Part shown: piece by piece, positions 1 to 9,800 of the stretch
How the letters are laid out: every line of letters starts with the position of its first letter
How positions within the stretch are numbered: the first letter of the stretch is position 1
Origin: Jiangella alkaliphila
GTDB taxonomy: Bacteria; Actinomycetota; Actinomycetes; Jiangellales; Jiangellaceae
Length of the DNA stretch: 64,000 nucleotides
Assembly: GCF_900105925.1 (NCBI RefSeq)
Contig: NZ_LT629791.1
Coordinates: 7,348,001-7,412,000, forward strand
Direction of reading: 5' to 3'
The notes under the pieces: generated by a model
What the model was told of the DNA's origin: nothing
Seen by the model: only the letters and a program-made list of their open reading frames with translations
The model's database searches: none
Made by a program: the position numbers and the translations under genes

Positions 1-1
1 C

Positions 2-532
2 CGGCTGACGGCGGCCCGCGGCGGCCTCGACCTCGTCGAGCTGGGCCGCCGGCTGGCGCCGGACATCAAGGTGCACCTGGTCGGCCCGGCCGACGCCGAC
101 TGCGCGGCCGCCATCGAGGCCGCCCAGGCCGACGGAGCGGTCACCTGGCACGGCTTCGTCCCTAACGACGAGGCGCTGACGATGCTGCCGGGCGCGCTCG
201 CGGGGCTCAGCCTGCTGCACGAGCAGCCGAACTACGCGCACTCGCGGCCCACGAAGATCGTCGAGTACATGGCGCACGGCGTGCCGGTCATCAGCACGCC
301 GAACCCGGCGTCTGCAGAGCTGATCATGCGGCACCGGTGCGGCACGATCGTCCCGTTCGGCGACGTCGGCGCGGCGGAGGCGGCGGTGCGGGCGCTCCAG
401 GCCGACCCGGCCGAGCGGCGCCGCATGGCCGAGGCGGGGCGCGCGGCCGTCATCGCGCACTACAGCTGGGACGCCGACGCCGACCTGTTCGTTCACTCCC
501 TGGAGAAGCTGGCACACGCGACCGCGCGCTGA
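2..532 (+). CDS. Glycosyltransferase family 4, C-terminal part (5' end outside window)
   Basis: The frame is open to the left edge, so the gene starts upstream; 176 residues are visible. They form the C-terminal half of a GT-B fold: a strand reading VHLVG, then WHGFV, then the donor-site stretch RPTKIVEYMAHGVPVIST with the Glu typical of GT4 enzymes, and a closing helix. Such enzymes transfer a sugar from a nucleotide donor to a growing glycan in the cytoplasm. A methyltransferase gene follows 51 bases downstream on the same strand and may be co-transcribed. Substrate cannot be read from the sequence. Confidence 0.85.
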   Translation, partial: RLTAARGGLDLVELGRRLAPDIKVHLVGPADADCAAAIEAAQADGAVTWHGFVPNDEALTMLPGALAGLSLLHEQPNYAHSRPTKIVEYMAHGVPVISTPNPASAELIMRHRCGTIVPFGDVGAAEAAVRALQADPAERRRMAEAGRAAVIAHYSWDADADLFVHSLEKLAHATAR

Positions 533-583
533 CCCGGCGTCGGTACAGTTCTCCTTCCGGACCAGACCAACGACGGAGATTCG

Positions 584-1630
584 ATGCAACGGGCGGTACG
601 CGCGCTACTCGGCTCCCGCTGGCCCCTGCTCGGCATGGCCGGCGCCCTCGCCGCCGTCGTGGTGGCCATCATCGTCGCCGCCACGGGCGGCAGCCTCGCG
701 CAGGCGGCGCTCGCCCTGCTGCTGGGATTGACGTTGATCGGCCTGGTCGTGGTCGGGTCGAGCGCCCGCGAGGCGGAGCAGCGCGCCCGCAAGACGGAGA
801 AGCAGCTCAAATCGCTCGCCGACTCCGTCGCGTCGGTCGCGACGTCGGTCCAGGCGGTCGAGGCGCGGCAGAACGACCCCAGCGGCGGGCCGCTCGCCGC
901 GATCATCGGGGCGCAGCGGCTCGACGCCGCGGTGCGCCACGACGAGCTGGTCGCGCTGCACGAAGGGCTGCGCGCCGATCTGCACGCCACGCTGACCGAG
1001 CAGCAGCTGGCCGAGCTGTCCGCGCTGGCCAACCTGTACGCGATGCTCGGCGCCGACGACGAGGTCCCGGCGTTCGGCGGGTTCGCGGCGTCGCCGCAGA
1101 CGGTGCTCCGGCTGGCCTCGCTGGTGCGCCGGCTGCCGGCCGACGCGCTGATCGTCGAGTGCGGCAGCGGCAGCTCGACGGTCTGGCTCGCGCTGGCCTG
1201 CCGGAAGGCCGGGAAGGGCCGCGTCGTCGCGCTCGAGCACCACGAGCTATACGCCGGGCGCACCCGCGAGGCGCTGGCCCGGCACGGCCTCGGCGACGTC
1301 GCCGAGGTGCGGGCCGCGCCGCTCGAGCCGGTCACCGTCGGCGGCGAGAAGCACGACTGGTACGCCGCGCCCCAGTGGACCGACCTGCGCGGCATCGACC
1401 TGCTGTTCGTCGACGGGCCGCCCGGCAGCGTCGGGCCGCGCTCGCGGTACCCCGCGTTCCCGCTGCTGGCGACCGCCCTCGACGACGGCGCCGTCGTCGC
1501 GCTCGACGACGCGCAGCGGCCCGACGAGGCCGACATCGCCGCCGACTGGCTGGCCGAAGCCGTCGACGGTGTCCGGCTCGCCGACGACGACCTGGTCGGC
1601 CGCACCCGCTTCTTCACCGCCACGCGCTAG
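584..1630 (+). CDS. Membrane-anchored class I SAM-dependent methyltransferase
   Basis: A 348-residue protein. Two adjacent hydrophobic segments at about residues 8-55 suggest a membrane hairpin. A charged, probably coiled-coil stretch follows (about 60-150), then a Rossmann-type domain. The motif LIVECGSGSSTVWLA is a SAM-binding loop of the Methyltransf_24 kind, and LLFVDGPPGS is the following acidic strand. Membrane anchoring next to glycosyltransferases suggests modification of a surface glycan or its lipid carrier, but the acceptor is unknown. The 3' end overlaps the convergent HxlR gene by 4 bases. The AACGACGGAGATTCG stretch before the ATG gives a GGAG ribosome site. Confidence 0.8.
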   Translation: MQRAVRALLGSRWPLLGMAGALAAVVVAIIVAATGGSLAQAALALLLGLTLIGLVVVGSSAREAEQRARKTEKQLKSLADSVASVATSVQAVEARQNDPSGGPLAAIIGAQRLDAAVRHDELVALHEGLRADLHATLTEQQLAELSALANLYAMLGADDEVPAFGGFAASPQTVLRLASLVRRLPADALIVECGSGSSTVWLALACRKAGKGRVVALEHHELYAGRTREALARHGLGDVAEVRAAPLEPVTVGGEKHDWYAAPQWTDLRGIDLLFVDGPPGSVGPRSRYPAFPLLATALDDGAVVALDDAQRPDEADIAADWLAEAVDGVRLADDDLVGRTRFFTATR

Positions 1631-2025
1631 CGCCCGGCGGCGTCGTACGCCTCCTGTGCCGCGACGACGTCGTGGGTGCGCAGGGCGATCCAGTCCAGCA
1701 GGCCCTGCAGCGGGACGGTCAGCTCGCGGCCCAGCGGGCTGAGCTCGTAACTGACCCGCGGCGGCACCGTGGGCTCGACCGTGCGCAGCACCATGCCGTC
1801 GCGGGTCAGCTCGCGCAGCTTGAGCGAGAGCATCCGCTCGCTGATGCCGCCGATGCGGTCGCGCAGTAGGTAGAACCGCAGCGGCCCATCACTCAGCGCA
1901 GCGAGCACGAGGACGCCCCACCGGCTGGTGACGCGGTCGAGCACGCGGCGGCCGGGACAGTCGCTGTTGAACACGTCACTCAGCGGATCGGGCTGGGGAC
2001 GCCTCACCTCGGCACCATCGTCCAC
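1627..2025 (-). CDS. HxlR-family transcriptional regulator
   Basis: A 132-residue winged-helix protein starting at GTG. It shows the HxlR layout: an N-terminal Cys (CPGRRVLDRV), the helix-turn-helix WGVLVLAALSDGPLRF, the recognition region GGISERMLSLKLRELTRDG, and a wing ending RVSYELSPLGREL. HxlR proteins commonly sense thiol, aldehyde or redox stress and control a divergent neighbour. Here the divergent neighbour is a DsbA-like oxidoreductase, 63 bases away, which fits that pattern. Confidence 0.9.
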   Translation of the reverse strand: MDDGAEVRRPQPDPLSDVFNSDCPGRRVLDRVTSRWGVLVLAALSDGPLRFYLLRDRIGGISERMLSLKLRELTRDGMVLRTVEPTVPPRVSYELSPLGRELTVPLQGLLDWIALRTHDVVAAQEAYDAAGR

Positions 2026-2033
2026 GTGCGGAG

Positions 2034-2060
2034 CTTACTCAAATGTATGCCCTTACGAAA
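2034..2060. promoter_or_regulatory. Candidate HxlR operator (direct repeat) between divergent genes
   Basis: The 63-base gap between the HxlR gene and the DsbA-like gene holds a near-direct repeat: CTTACTCAA at 2034 and CTTACGAAA at 2052, 18 bases apart. It is locally A/T-rich compared with its surroundings. Binding by the adjacent regulator is inferred from position only. Confidence 0.4.
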
Positions 2061-2088
2061 GTTTAGCCAGCTGGTTAGCGTACTGCTC

Positions 2089-2742
2089 GTGGAGAAGATC
2101 ACCGTAGACATCTGGTCCGACATCGTCTGCCCGTGGCGCCACCTCGGGAAGCGCCGATTCGACCTCGCACTCGCCGGTTTCGAGCGTGCCGACGACGTCG
2201 ACGTGCGGCTGCGCGCCTTCGAGCTGGACCCGCACGGGCGTCCCGACGACCCGCGCACGACCCCGGAGCGGATGCGCGACGACCTCGGCATGACGCCGCA
2301 GCAGGCGGCGGCCGGGCTGCGCCGGATCACCGCGATGGCCGCAGACGCCGGCCTGGACTACCACCTCGACCGCGCCCGCCCGGTGAACAGCTTCGACGCG
2401 CACCGGCTCGTCCAGTACGCCGCGAGCGCCGGGGTCGGCGACCGGGTGCAGGACCGGCTGCTGCGCGCGTTCACCAGCGAGGGCGTGAACATCGCCGACC
2501 GCGGCGAGCTGGTCCGGCTGGCCGCCGAGGCGGGCCTGGACGCGGACGCAGCCGCCCGGATGCTGGCCGGCGACGCGCACGCGGACGACGTCCGCGCGGA
2601 CGAGGAGCTGGGCCGCCGGGTGGGCGTCAGCGGCGTGCCGACGTTCCTGGTCGGAGGGCGCTTCCTGCTGGCCGGCGCGCAGCCGGTCGAGGTGTTCGCC
2701 GACGCGCTGCGCCGGGCCGGCGAGCAGGACGCGACGCCCTGA
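2089..2742 (+). CDS. DsbA family (FrnE-like) oxidoreductase
   Basis: A 217-residue thioredoxin-fold protein. The GTG at 2089 is chosen because the protein then begins MEKITVDIWSDIVCPW, the usual start of this family; an in-frame GTG at 2026 would extend it into the regulatory gap. The active site reads CPWR rather than CPWC, so only the first Cys (residue 14) remains. This is common in FrnE-like members of actinomycetes. The cis-proline region GVSGVPTFLVGG is near residue 180. It is divergent from the HxlR gene and probably controlled by it. It ends directly against the convergent GT2 gene. Confidence 0.85.
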   Translation: MEKITVDIWSDIVCPWRHLGKRRFDLALAGFERADDVDVRLRAFELDPHGRPDDPRTTPERMRDDLGMTPQQAAAGLRRITAMAADAGLDYHLDRARPVNSFDAHRLVQYAASAGVGDRVQDRLLRAFTSEGVNIADRGELVRLAAEAGLDADAAARMLAGDAHADDVRADEELGRRVGVSGVPTFLVGGRFLLAGAQPVEVFADALRRAGEQDATP

Positions 2743-4161
2743 TCAGTCCGCGGCCGATGCCTCGACCAGCATGCCCTGCTTGGTGACGCCGACGACGGCC
2801 GGCCGGACGCCGATCTCGGCGCCGCTGACCCAGTGCACCCCGAACAGCCGCCGCGCGGTCTCGTCCAGCCCGTCGGTCCCGGCGTGCCGGCGCGCGCGGT
2901 GCAACGCCCGGGTGGCCCACAGCTCGACCGGCGGGCCGGGCTCGTCGGACACCGTCGCCCGGACCAGCCCGACCTGCTCGGACGCCGACAGCGCCAGCAG
3001 CGACCCGACCGCTGACCGGCCGACGGCCGCGCCGGCGGGCACGATCAGCGAGAACGGCGCCGGGAAGCCGGTGCGGACGGGCTCGGGCGCGAACCGCACC
3101 CGGGCGTCGGCGGCGAAGTAGTCCTCGATCCAGCGCGGCAGCTCCTTGCTCGGCGACACCGTGACGACGAGGTCGGTGTAGGCCGAGGCCAGCAGGCTGT
3201 CGACGGTGACCTGGACGTCCTCGGGCGTCCCGCCGGAGGCGTCGACGACCGCGTGCACGACCGGCACCTGCCACATGCGTCCGACGTCGGACGGGCGGAA
3301 CAGCGGGATCGGCAGGTGGTTGGCGGCCAGCCCGGACCGCTCCCGCTTGATCTCGTCGCCGCGGACGGCGAAGTTGCGGGTGCCCTGGTGGTAGCTGCGC
3401 GCCGCCGGCTCGGGGACGATCACGGCACCGGCGGTGAAGATGCGGTAGCCGAACTCGGTGTCGACGATGCCGCGCAGCCCGAACGTCGAGAAGCCGCCGC
3501 TCTCGGTGTACAGCGACCGCGGCGCCGACACGCTGGCGCCGACCACGGCGATGAAGGTGTCGTCGGCGTACGTGGTGAGCCGGCCGGCCTCGCGAATGAA
3601 GTCCTCGAGCCAGGTGTGCTTCTTCTGCTTGCGGCCCTCGAGCAGCCGGTCGAACGTGTCGTCGCGGGCGGCGGCGAGGACGTCGGCGGCGGTGATGTCG
3701 TCGAAGTCGACGAACAGCTTGTGCCCGAGCACGACGGCGTCGGCGGCAGTGTGGTGCCACCGGGCGTGCGCCTCGACGTGCGTCCGCGTGGCGACGATGT
3801 CGGCGTCGAGGAACAGCACGATGTCGCCGGTGGCGGCCTCGGCGCCGGCGTGCCGGGCCCGCCCGGACCCGTGCCCGTCGCCGGGCGGCAGCCGCAGCAC
3901 GCGGGCCCGCGCAGGGTGGACGGCGGGCAGCCGCAGCGGCTCGGCGGATGCGTCGTCGACGACGATGACGTCCAGCAGTTCGGCCGGGTAGGACTGCGCC
4001 GCGAGCGCGGCCAGCGTGAGCTCCAGCTCGTCCTGACAGTCCTTCGCCGGGAGCACCACCGTCACCGTCAGAGTCGGTGTCCAGGTGCCGAGCTCGGGCA
4101 CCTGGACGGTGGTCCAGTCCTGACGGGGTACGGCGTCCGGCGTCCGCGCCGTGGGCGACAT
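2743..4161 (-). CDS. Glycosyltransferase family 2 with a degenerate second domain
   Basis: A 472-residue protein. The start at 4161 follows a GGAGG site and precedes MSPTARTPD; longer in-frame starts are unsupported. The first domain (about 30-280) is a GT-A fold with VVLPAKD, VIVVDDAS and the metal-binding DAD at residues 119-121. The second half (about 290-470) again looks like a GT2 core (VVHAVVDASGG, VDSLLASAYTDLVVTV) but lacks a DxD motif, so it may be structural. It lies divergently from a gene with a similar degenerate domain, 79 bases away. A role in surface polysaccharide assembly is inferred from context. Confidence 0.85.
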   Translation of the reverse strand: MSPTARTPDAVPRQDWTTVQVPELGTWTPTLTVTVVLPAKDCQDELELTLAALAAQSYPAELLDVIVVDDASAEPLRLPAVHPARARVLRLPPGDGHGSGRARHAGAEAATGDIVLFLDADIVATRTHVEAHARWHHTAADAVVLGHKLFVDFDDITAADVLAAARDDTFDRLLEGRKQKKHTWLEDFIREAGRLTTYADDTFIAVVGASVSAPRSLYTESGGFSTFGLRGIVDTEFGYRIFTAGAVIVPEPAARSYHQGTRNFAVRGDEIKRERSGLAANHLPIPLFRPSDVGRMWQVPVVHAVVDASGGTPEDVQVTVDSLLASAYTDLVVTVSPSKELPRWIEDYFAADARVRFAPEPVRTGFPAPFSLIVPAGAAVGRSAVGSLLALSASEQVGLVRATVSDEPGPPVELWATRALHRARRHAGTDGLDETARRLFGVHWVSGAEIGVRPAVVGVTKQGMLVEASAAD

Positions 4162-4240
4162 CGTTCCTCCGCTGCAGCCGGGTAGTGTGGGGTCGCCGCT
4201 CTCCGGGCGGCGCCACGCTGAGAACCTACCGGGCCCTGTG

Positions 4241-5410
4241 ATGCCGACCAAAACCGACCTCCCACCAGCACCGATCGCTGAGTCGTTTGTCCCGAACTGG
4301 ACCGACCTGGCCACGCTCGCCCCGTCCGCGCTCCGGGCGGCGGCCGACGCCGTCGTCGCGGCGCCGCTGCCCGTGGTGAACACGATGCTGGTCTCCCCCG
4401 CCGGGTTCGACCCGTTCGACGACGACGGCCCCGGCGCGCCGCCCCGGCCGCTCGCGCAGCTGCGCACCACGCCATCCGGCGTCCTGCGGCTCTACACCAG
4501 CCGCTCCCGGCTCGTCGACCTCGGCCGGCCCGCGGTCGTCGACGCCGCCACGCTGACGCTGCTGCGCCGCTACGCCGGCGTGCGGGTGCCGTTCGGCGCG
4601 GCGGCCGGCCCGGTCGAGCTGGCCGGGTTCCTGCGCCAGCTGCTGGTCGGCGGGGTCCCGGTGCTCGCGCCCGACCTCCCGCTGGTGGTCCGGCGGCTGC
4701 TCGGGCCGGTGCTCGGCGAGCTGGTGGCCACGCTGACCCCGTCGGAGCTGACCGACCCGGACAGGCGCGAGCGCTGGTCTGTCGCTGCCCGCCGCGCCGC
4801 CCTGCGCTCCGCCACGGCCGCCGCCGGCGTCGCGTCGTCGCTGCCGTCGGTCACCGCCGTCATCGCGCCCGGCGAGGCCGCGCTGCTGCGCGAGCTGCGC
4901 CGGCAGACCTGGCCCGCGCTGACGGTGCGGGTCGCCGACGGCGCCGCGGAGCGCCGGCGGGCGCTGGAGACCTGCGAGACCGACCTGGTCACGCTGCCGG
5001 CGGCCGGGCTGAGCTACGCCCCGGAACACGTCGAGGACCTCGTGCTCGGCCGCGGGTACGGCCAGCTGCCGCTGAGCGGGGTCCGGGTCCGGCGCACGTT
5101 CCTGCCGGCGCTGGACACCACCGTGCGGGCGCCGGGCGAGCCGTCGGAGCGGCCGGCCGGCTCGCTGACCGCGCCGACGGTGCTCGGCTCGCCGGCCGAC
5201 CTGCTGGCCCTGGGTGTCGACGGCCTCGACGACGCTCTGGCGCCGGTCGACACCGGCGACGGCGGGTACGCCATCCACGACCTCGGTGTGCGGCGCGTGG
5301 TCCGCGACGCCGCCGGGACGGACGCGGCACTGCGGGCGGGCGGGCGGCAGGTCACCGGCTCCGGCCGGGTCGACGCCGGATACGCCTCCTACTTCGCCCG
5401 CACCGCGTGA
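4241..5410 (+). CDS. Glycosyltransferase-like protein, probably non-catalytic
   Basis: A 389-residue protein from ATG 4241. No family can be named with confidence. The middle (about 120-185) resembles the C-terminal half of a GT4 enzyme (GGVPVLAPDLP, VRRLLGPVLGELVATLTPSEL). The region from about 200 reads like a worn GT2 core (SVTAVIAPGEAALLRELRRQ, then a DLVTLPAAGLSYAPEHVEDL strand), with no VDDG or DxD residues. It lies divergently from a GT2 enzyme carrying a comparable worn domain, so the two may form a complex. This is inference; the encoded protein could also be a binding or scaffold subunit. Confidence 0.55.
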   Translation: MPTKTDLPPAPIAESFVPNWTDLATLAPSALRAAADAVVAAPLPVVNTMLVSPAGFDPFDDDGPGAPPRPLAQLRTTPSGVLRLYTSRSRLVDLGRPAVVDAATLTLLRRYAGVRVPFGAAAGPVELAGFLRQLLVGGVPVLAPDLPLVVRRLLGPVLGELVATLTPSELTDPDRRERWSVAARRAALRSATAAAGVASSLPSVTAVIAPGEAALLRELRRQTWPALTVRVADGAAERRRALETCETDLVTLPAAGLSYAPEHVEDLVLGRGYGQLPLSGVRVRRTFLPALDTTVRAPGEPSERPAGSLTAPTVLGSPADLLALGVDGLDDALAPVDTGDGGYAIHDLGVRRVVRDAAGTDAALRAGGRQVTGSGRVDAGYASYFARTA

Positions 5411-5437
5411 GCTGCGCTCCTGCATCAGGACCCGCAG

Positions 5438-5519
5438 GGTGGCGAGTTGCATGATTCAGAGGCGGCGAGTTGCTTGGTAAGCAGGCGGCGAACTGCCTAA
5501 TAGACAGGCGGCCATCTGC
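5438..5519 (+). repeat. Four 23-bp phased direct repeats (iteron-like) before the AAA gene
   Basis: The 13-base core GGCGGCGAGTTGC and its variants start at 5438 (GGTGGCGAGTTGC), 5461 (GGCGGCGAGTTGC), 5484 (GGCGGCGAACTGC) and 5507 (GGCGGCCATCTGC), always exactly 23 bases apart. The array ends 13 bases before the ATG of the ATPase gene, and the last unit runs into a TAGATT box. The constant phase over two helical turns suggests cooperative protein binding. Autoregulation by the downstream protein or another factor is a guess. Confidence 0.75.
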
Positions 5520-5525
5520 TAGATT
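5520..5525 (+). promoter_or_regulatory. Candidate -10 box of a leaderless transcript
   Basis: TAGATT lies 7 bases before the ATG at 5533, so transcription from it would begin at or next to the start codon. No ribosome site is visible before the ATG, which agrees with a leaderless message. The -35 position would fall between repeats 3 and 4, so factors bound to the repeats would affect it directly. Confidence 0.4.
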
Positions 5526-5532
5526 TACAGAC

Positions 5533-6804
5533 ATGGCCTACCGGCGCCGCATCGTTGACGACCTCCTCGACGAGCTGTTTCCCCACCTCGCGGCGATCGC
5601 CCTGGAGGGGGCCAAGGGCGTAGGCAAGACGGCAACCGCCACCCAACGAGCCAAGACCATCTTGTCCCTCGACGAACCTGCGCAGCGAGAGATCCTGGCG
5701 GCAAACCTCGACCACATCATTCAGGTTCCGCCGCCCGTCCTGATCGACGAGTGGCAGCTCGAGCCGCCTGTCTGGGACCGAGTCCGCAGGGCCGTGGATG
5801 ACGACAACACCGGCGGGCGATTCCTGCTAGCCGGTTCTGCCGGCATCGCCCCGGGCGTACGCATCCACTCCGGTGCAGGCCGGATCGTCAGCTTTCCGAT
5901 GCGACCGCTCGCCTTCAGCGAGCGTGGCTTGCTCGAACCGACGGTCTCGCTCAGCGATCTACTCGCCGGTGGCCAGCCCTCGATCGAGGGTCACTCTCCG
6001 ATCGATGTCTCCACCTACACCGATGAGATTCTCAGCTCCGGGTTCCCAGGTATCCGCGTCCTCCCCGAACGAGCACGGCAGATCCAACTCGACAGCTACA
6101 TCGCCCGCATCGTGGAGCGGGAGCTGCCGGAGAACGGCGTCTCTATCCGCCGGCCCGACCGGCTCCGCGCTTGGCTCACCTCATATGGAGCTGCCACCGC
6201 GACGGACGCCTCGTACTCGAAGATCCTTGATGCTGCCACGGCTGGCGAGGACGACAAGCCCGCGCGCGGGACGGTTGACTCCTATCGCGAGCACCTTACG
6301 CGGATCTTCGTGCTCGACCCGATCCCGGCGTGGATTCCCATCTTCAACCCCCTCAAACGCCTGACTCACACGCCCAAGCATCACCTCGTCGACCCAGCCA
6401 TCGCGGCCCGCCTTGTGAAAATCGGGAAGGCAGGCCTGCTGAGGGGTGAGGGCGACAGGGTCGCTGCACCGACGGGCACGTGGCTAGGCGCCCTCTTCGA
6501 GTCGCTCACGGCGCAGAGCGTGCGCGTATACGCCAGCGCGGTCGGCGCGGAGGTCGGACACCTACGCACCAAGGACACGGCGCGTGAGATCGACCTCATC
6601 GTCGAAGGCAGCGACCGTCGAGTTGTCGCGATCGAGGTGAAACTTGCGGCGACCATCAGCGATCACGACGTGCGCCACCTGAACTGGCTCCAGCAACAGA
6701 TCGGCAGCCGACTCTCCGACCGCGTCATCGTCACGACTGGCCAGTACGCCTATCGTCGCCCCGACGGCGTCGCCGTCATCCCACTCGCCCTGCTAGGTCC
6801 GTAG
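5533..6804 (+). CDS. AAA-type ATPase with DUF4143 domain
   Basis: A 423-residue protein. The N-terminal P-loop domain has GAKGVGKT (26-33), the Walker B strand PVLIDEWQ (68-75) and the sensor LLAGSAG (98-104). The C-terminal part is a DUF4143 domain with a restriction-nuclease-like core near the end (REIDLIVEG, VVAIEVKLAATIS). These resemble the D and ExK of a PD-(D/E)XK fold. Family members are common and mostly uncharacterised. The gene stands alone between glycan genes, its codon use is slightly less GC-rich than theirs, and it carries its own repeat-rich control region, so it looks like an independent insertion. Confidence 0.85.
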   Translation: MAYRRRIVDDLLDELFPHLAAIALEGAKGVGKTATATQRAKTILSLDEPAQREILAANLDHIIQVPPPVLIDEWQLEPPVWDRVRRAVDDDNTGGRFLLAGSAGIAPGVRIHSGAGRIVSFPMRPLAFSERGLLEPTVSLSDLLAGGQPSIEGHSPIDVSTYTDEILSSGFPGIRVLPERARQIQLDSYIARIVERELPENGVSIRRPDRLRAWLTSYGAATATDASYSKILDAATAGEDDKPARGTVDSYREHLTRIFVLDPIPAWIPIFNPLKRLTHTPKHHLVDPAIAARLVKIGKAGLLRGEGDRVAAPTGTWLGALFESLTAQSVRVYASAVGAEVGHLRTKDTAREIDLIVEGSDRRVVAIEVKLAATISDHDVRHLNWLQQQIGSRLSDRVIVTTGQYAYRRPDGVAVIPLALLGP

Positions 6805-6829
6805 GCGCTCGACGGGCCCGACCAACGGC

Positions 6830-9800
6830 TCAGGCCGGGCCGGCGACGATCCGTTCGGCCTGCAGCTTGCGCACCGTCTCGACCAGCTCCTCGGCCCGGG
6901 CGTCGAACGAGTGCTCGCGCCGGACCAGCTCGGACAGCTTCTCGCGAGCCGCCGCACGCTCCGGCGTCTCGGCCAACTGCAGGTTCACGGCGGCGGCCAG
7001 CTCCTGCGGCGTCGAGTAGGTCAGGACGACGTCGCCGAAGACCTCCTCGACGCCGGGGACGACGTCGGTCACCACCCGCGCCCCGCAGGCGGCGAGGTCG
7101 AACAGCCGGTTGGACATCAGGCCCTCGGCCTTCATGTCGTCCCAGTGGTCGTTGAGGACGACGCCGGCGCCGGCGTAGACGGCGGGCAGATCCTCGTTCG
7201 GGATGTACTCGCCGAGCCAGGCGCCCTCGGGCAGCAGCCCGCGCCAGCGCACGCCGTAGACAGACGGCACGATGCCGGCCGACAGCGCCGCGCCGACCGA
7301 GGCCCGCATGCCGCGCGCGTTGCCGACGAACAGCACGTCGTGGCGGCGGCGCGGGTCGGCGGGGACGGGGTGGAAGCGGTACTGGTCGGTGGCCTGCAGC
7401 AGCGGCCGCACCGGCGCGCCGAGGTCGGTCGACATCCGCCGGGCGAGGCTGGTCGACGCGGCGAAGACGGCGTCGTAGGAGGCCAGCTCGCGCCGGGTGA
7501 CCCGCTCGGGGTGGCTGATCACCCAGGACAGGTTGATCTGCTGCGGGTTCACCGTGTAGACGCTGACGCCGCGCAGCACGAGGGCGACGTCGTCGAACCG
7601 GGAGGTCGGCCGGTACCACGCCCGCTTGGCGTCGATGACGGCCTCGTGGCCGAGCCGCTCGAGCGCCTCCTTGAGGCCGATGGCGTAGTGCCAGTCGCCC
7701 CAGTTGGTGCGCCGGGCGACGTCGGGCGCGCCGATCTTGATGGCCCAGCGCAGCGGCCGGTCCGGCCGGTCCTGCACGACGATCGGGTCGAACCCCCAGT
7801 GCGTCGTGGCCCCGCCGTCGTAGCCGACGATGGCGTAGCCGCGCTCGCCCCACACGGTGACGTCGTCCTGGGCGACGGTGTCCTTCCAGCGGCCGGTGAA
7901 CAGCTCCTGGTTGTCGGTCGCCGTGGTGACGGCCGACGCCGTGGTGCGGCGCTCCGGGATCTCGGTGAGAGCGACCTGGCTGTCAGGCACGTACCGCAGC
8001 GGGCGGCCGGTCTCGCGGGCCAGCCGGAGGCTGAGGTCGGGGTTGTCGGGGTCGTTGACGAACAGCGGCTCGAAGCCGCGGACGGCGGCGAAGTCGGCGG
8101 CCCGGACGGCGAGCGCGACCGGCGTCAGCCCGGCCGGCGACGACGGCGCGACCACCTCGGGCGCGTCGCCGGGGAACCGCTGGTAGAGGTTGTGCGGGTG
8201 CGCGCCACGGGCGAACGCCACGCCGGCCGACCACACCGTGCCGTCGCGCAGCAGCACCAGCGGCTGGGCCGCCGCGGCGCCGTCGGACAGCGCGGTGGTC
8301 AGCGGCCCCAGCCAGCCGGGCTCGACCCAGCCGCCCGGGGTCAGGAAGACGACGGTCTCGCTGGTGGACTGCGCGGCGCCGATGGTCCGCGACAACTCGG
8401 TCGAAAGCCGCTGGGTCTGCCGCAGCACCCGCACGTTCGGGAACCGGATGGGCAGGAACTGCAGCCGCATGGCCTCGGCCTCGGACGCCTTCGCGTCGAC
8501 GACGACCACCTCGAGGTCATCGCCACCGCCGGCGCCGTCAACGCCGTCGTCGAGCAGCCGCTCGACGGTGGCCGTGACGGCCTGGGCGTCGTCGCCCGCG
8601 TGGATGACGACGGAGACGGTCCCCGGCCGGCGGCCGGCCAGCCCGGCGTCGACGGCGGCCCAGTCGACCAGGTGCTTGGCCCGGATGACGAAGCGGTAGC
8701 CGAACAGCTCGTTGATGGTGATGCGGTCGCTGCGCTCTTCCCACGCGTCGTAGACGGTGGCGATGAACGGCGCCAGCTCGAAGTCGGTGACCGCGGACAT
8801 CCGGATGAACAGGTCCCAGTCGACGTTGCGGCGCAGGTCCTCGTCGAACGCGCCGACCTCGTCGAGCAGCGACCGCTCGTGCAGGACGACGATGCAGTCG
8901 ATGAAGTTGCGTTCCACCAGCGCGGCGCGGTTGTACGGCAGCGACCGGTAGCCGCGGCGGCCGTTCTTCTTCTCCTCGACCAGCTCGGAGACGGCGTAGC
9001 CGAACCGCAGCGACCGGGTGCGCACGAACGCGACCATGACCTCGAGGAAATCGGGCGTCCAGACGTTGTCGCTGTCGAGGTAGGCGACGTAGTCGCCGCG
9101 GGCCTGCGCCAGGCCGGCGTTGCGGGCCGCAGAGACGCCGCCGGCCCGTTCGCGGCGGACCAGCTCGATGCGCTCGTCGGCCAGCAGCGGCTCGATCGCC
9201 TCGGCGGTGCCGTCGGTGCTGCCGTCGTCGACGACGATCAGCTGCCAGTTCCGGTACGTCTGCGCGACGACGGAGTCGATGGCGGCGAGCACGCCCTCGC
9301 GCCGGTCCTTCGTCGGGATGACGACGGTGACCAGCGGCGGCGCCTCGCCACGCCCGGCGTACTCGGCGATGACGCGGCGCTTGAACGCCTCGGCGGCGTC
9401 GTGGTCGAAGGTGTCGGCGGTGCGCGGCAGGTGCTCCCAGCCGCGAGTCTCCTGCATGAGCCGGCGGGTGCGGCGGGCGAAGTCGGCCAGCGGCGCGCCC
9501 TGAACGTCGTCGAAGTTCGTGGTGTAGGCCTCGACGTCGAAGGCGGCGCTGGGCTGCGCGCCGGACTTCCAGCCGGTCTCGAGGTAGTGCCCGAGCGGGC
9601 CGCCACGGTGTTTGGCCGCCTCGGGGTGCCGCTCGGTGTAGAACTCGGGGTCGAACAGCGGATGCGGCGACAGCCCGCGGGCGATGCCGCGGTTGACGTA
9701 GTGGATGAACGGCGAGACGTCGAGCTTCTTCGGGCTGTCGGGGTGGTCGCGGTACCACTCGCTGACGAAGCACGGGTTCGGCGAGACGTCGGTGGCCGAG

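Noticed and set aside
1627..1630. Four-base overlap of methyltransferase and HxlR genes as a possible antisense control
   Set aside because: Short tail overlaps of convergent genes are common in dense genomes and need no special explanation.
5438..5519. CRISPR array or plasmid-type replication origin
   Set aside because: Only four units, with 10-base variable parts too short for spacers, no cas genes, and no replication gene nearby.
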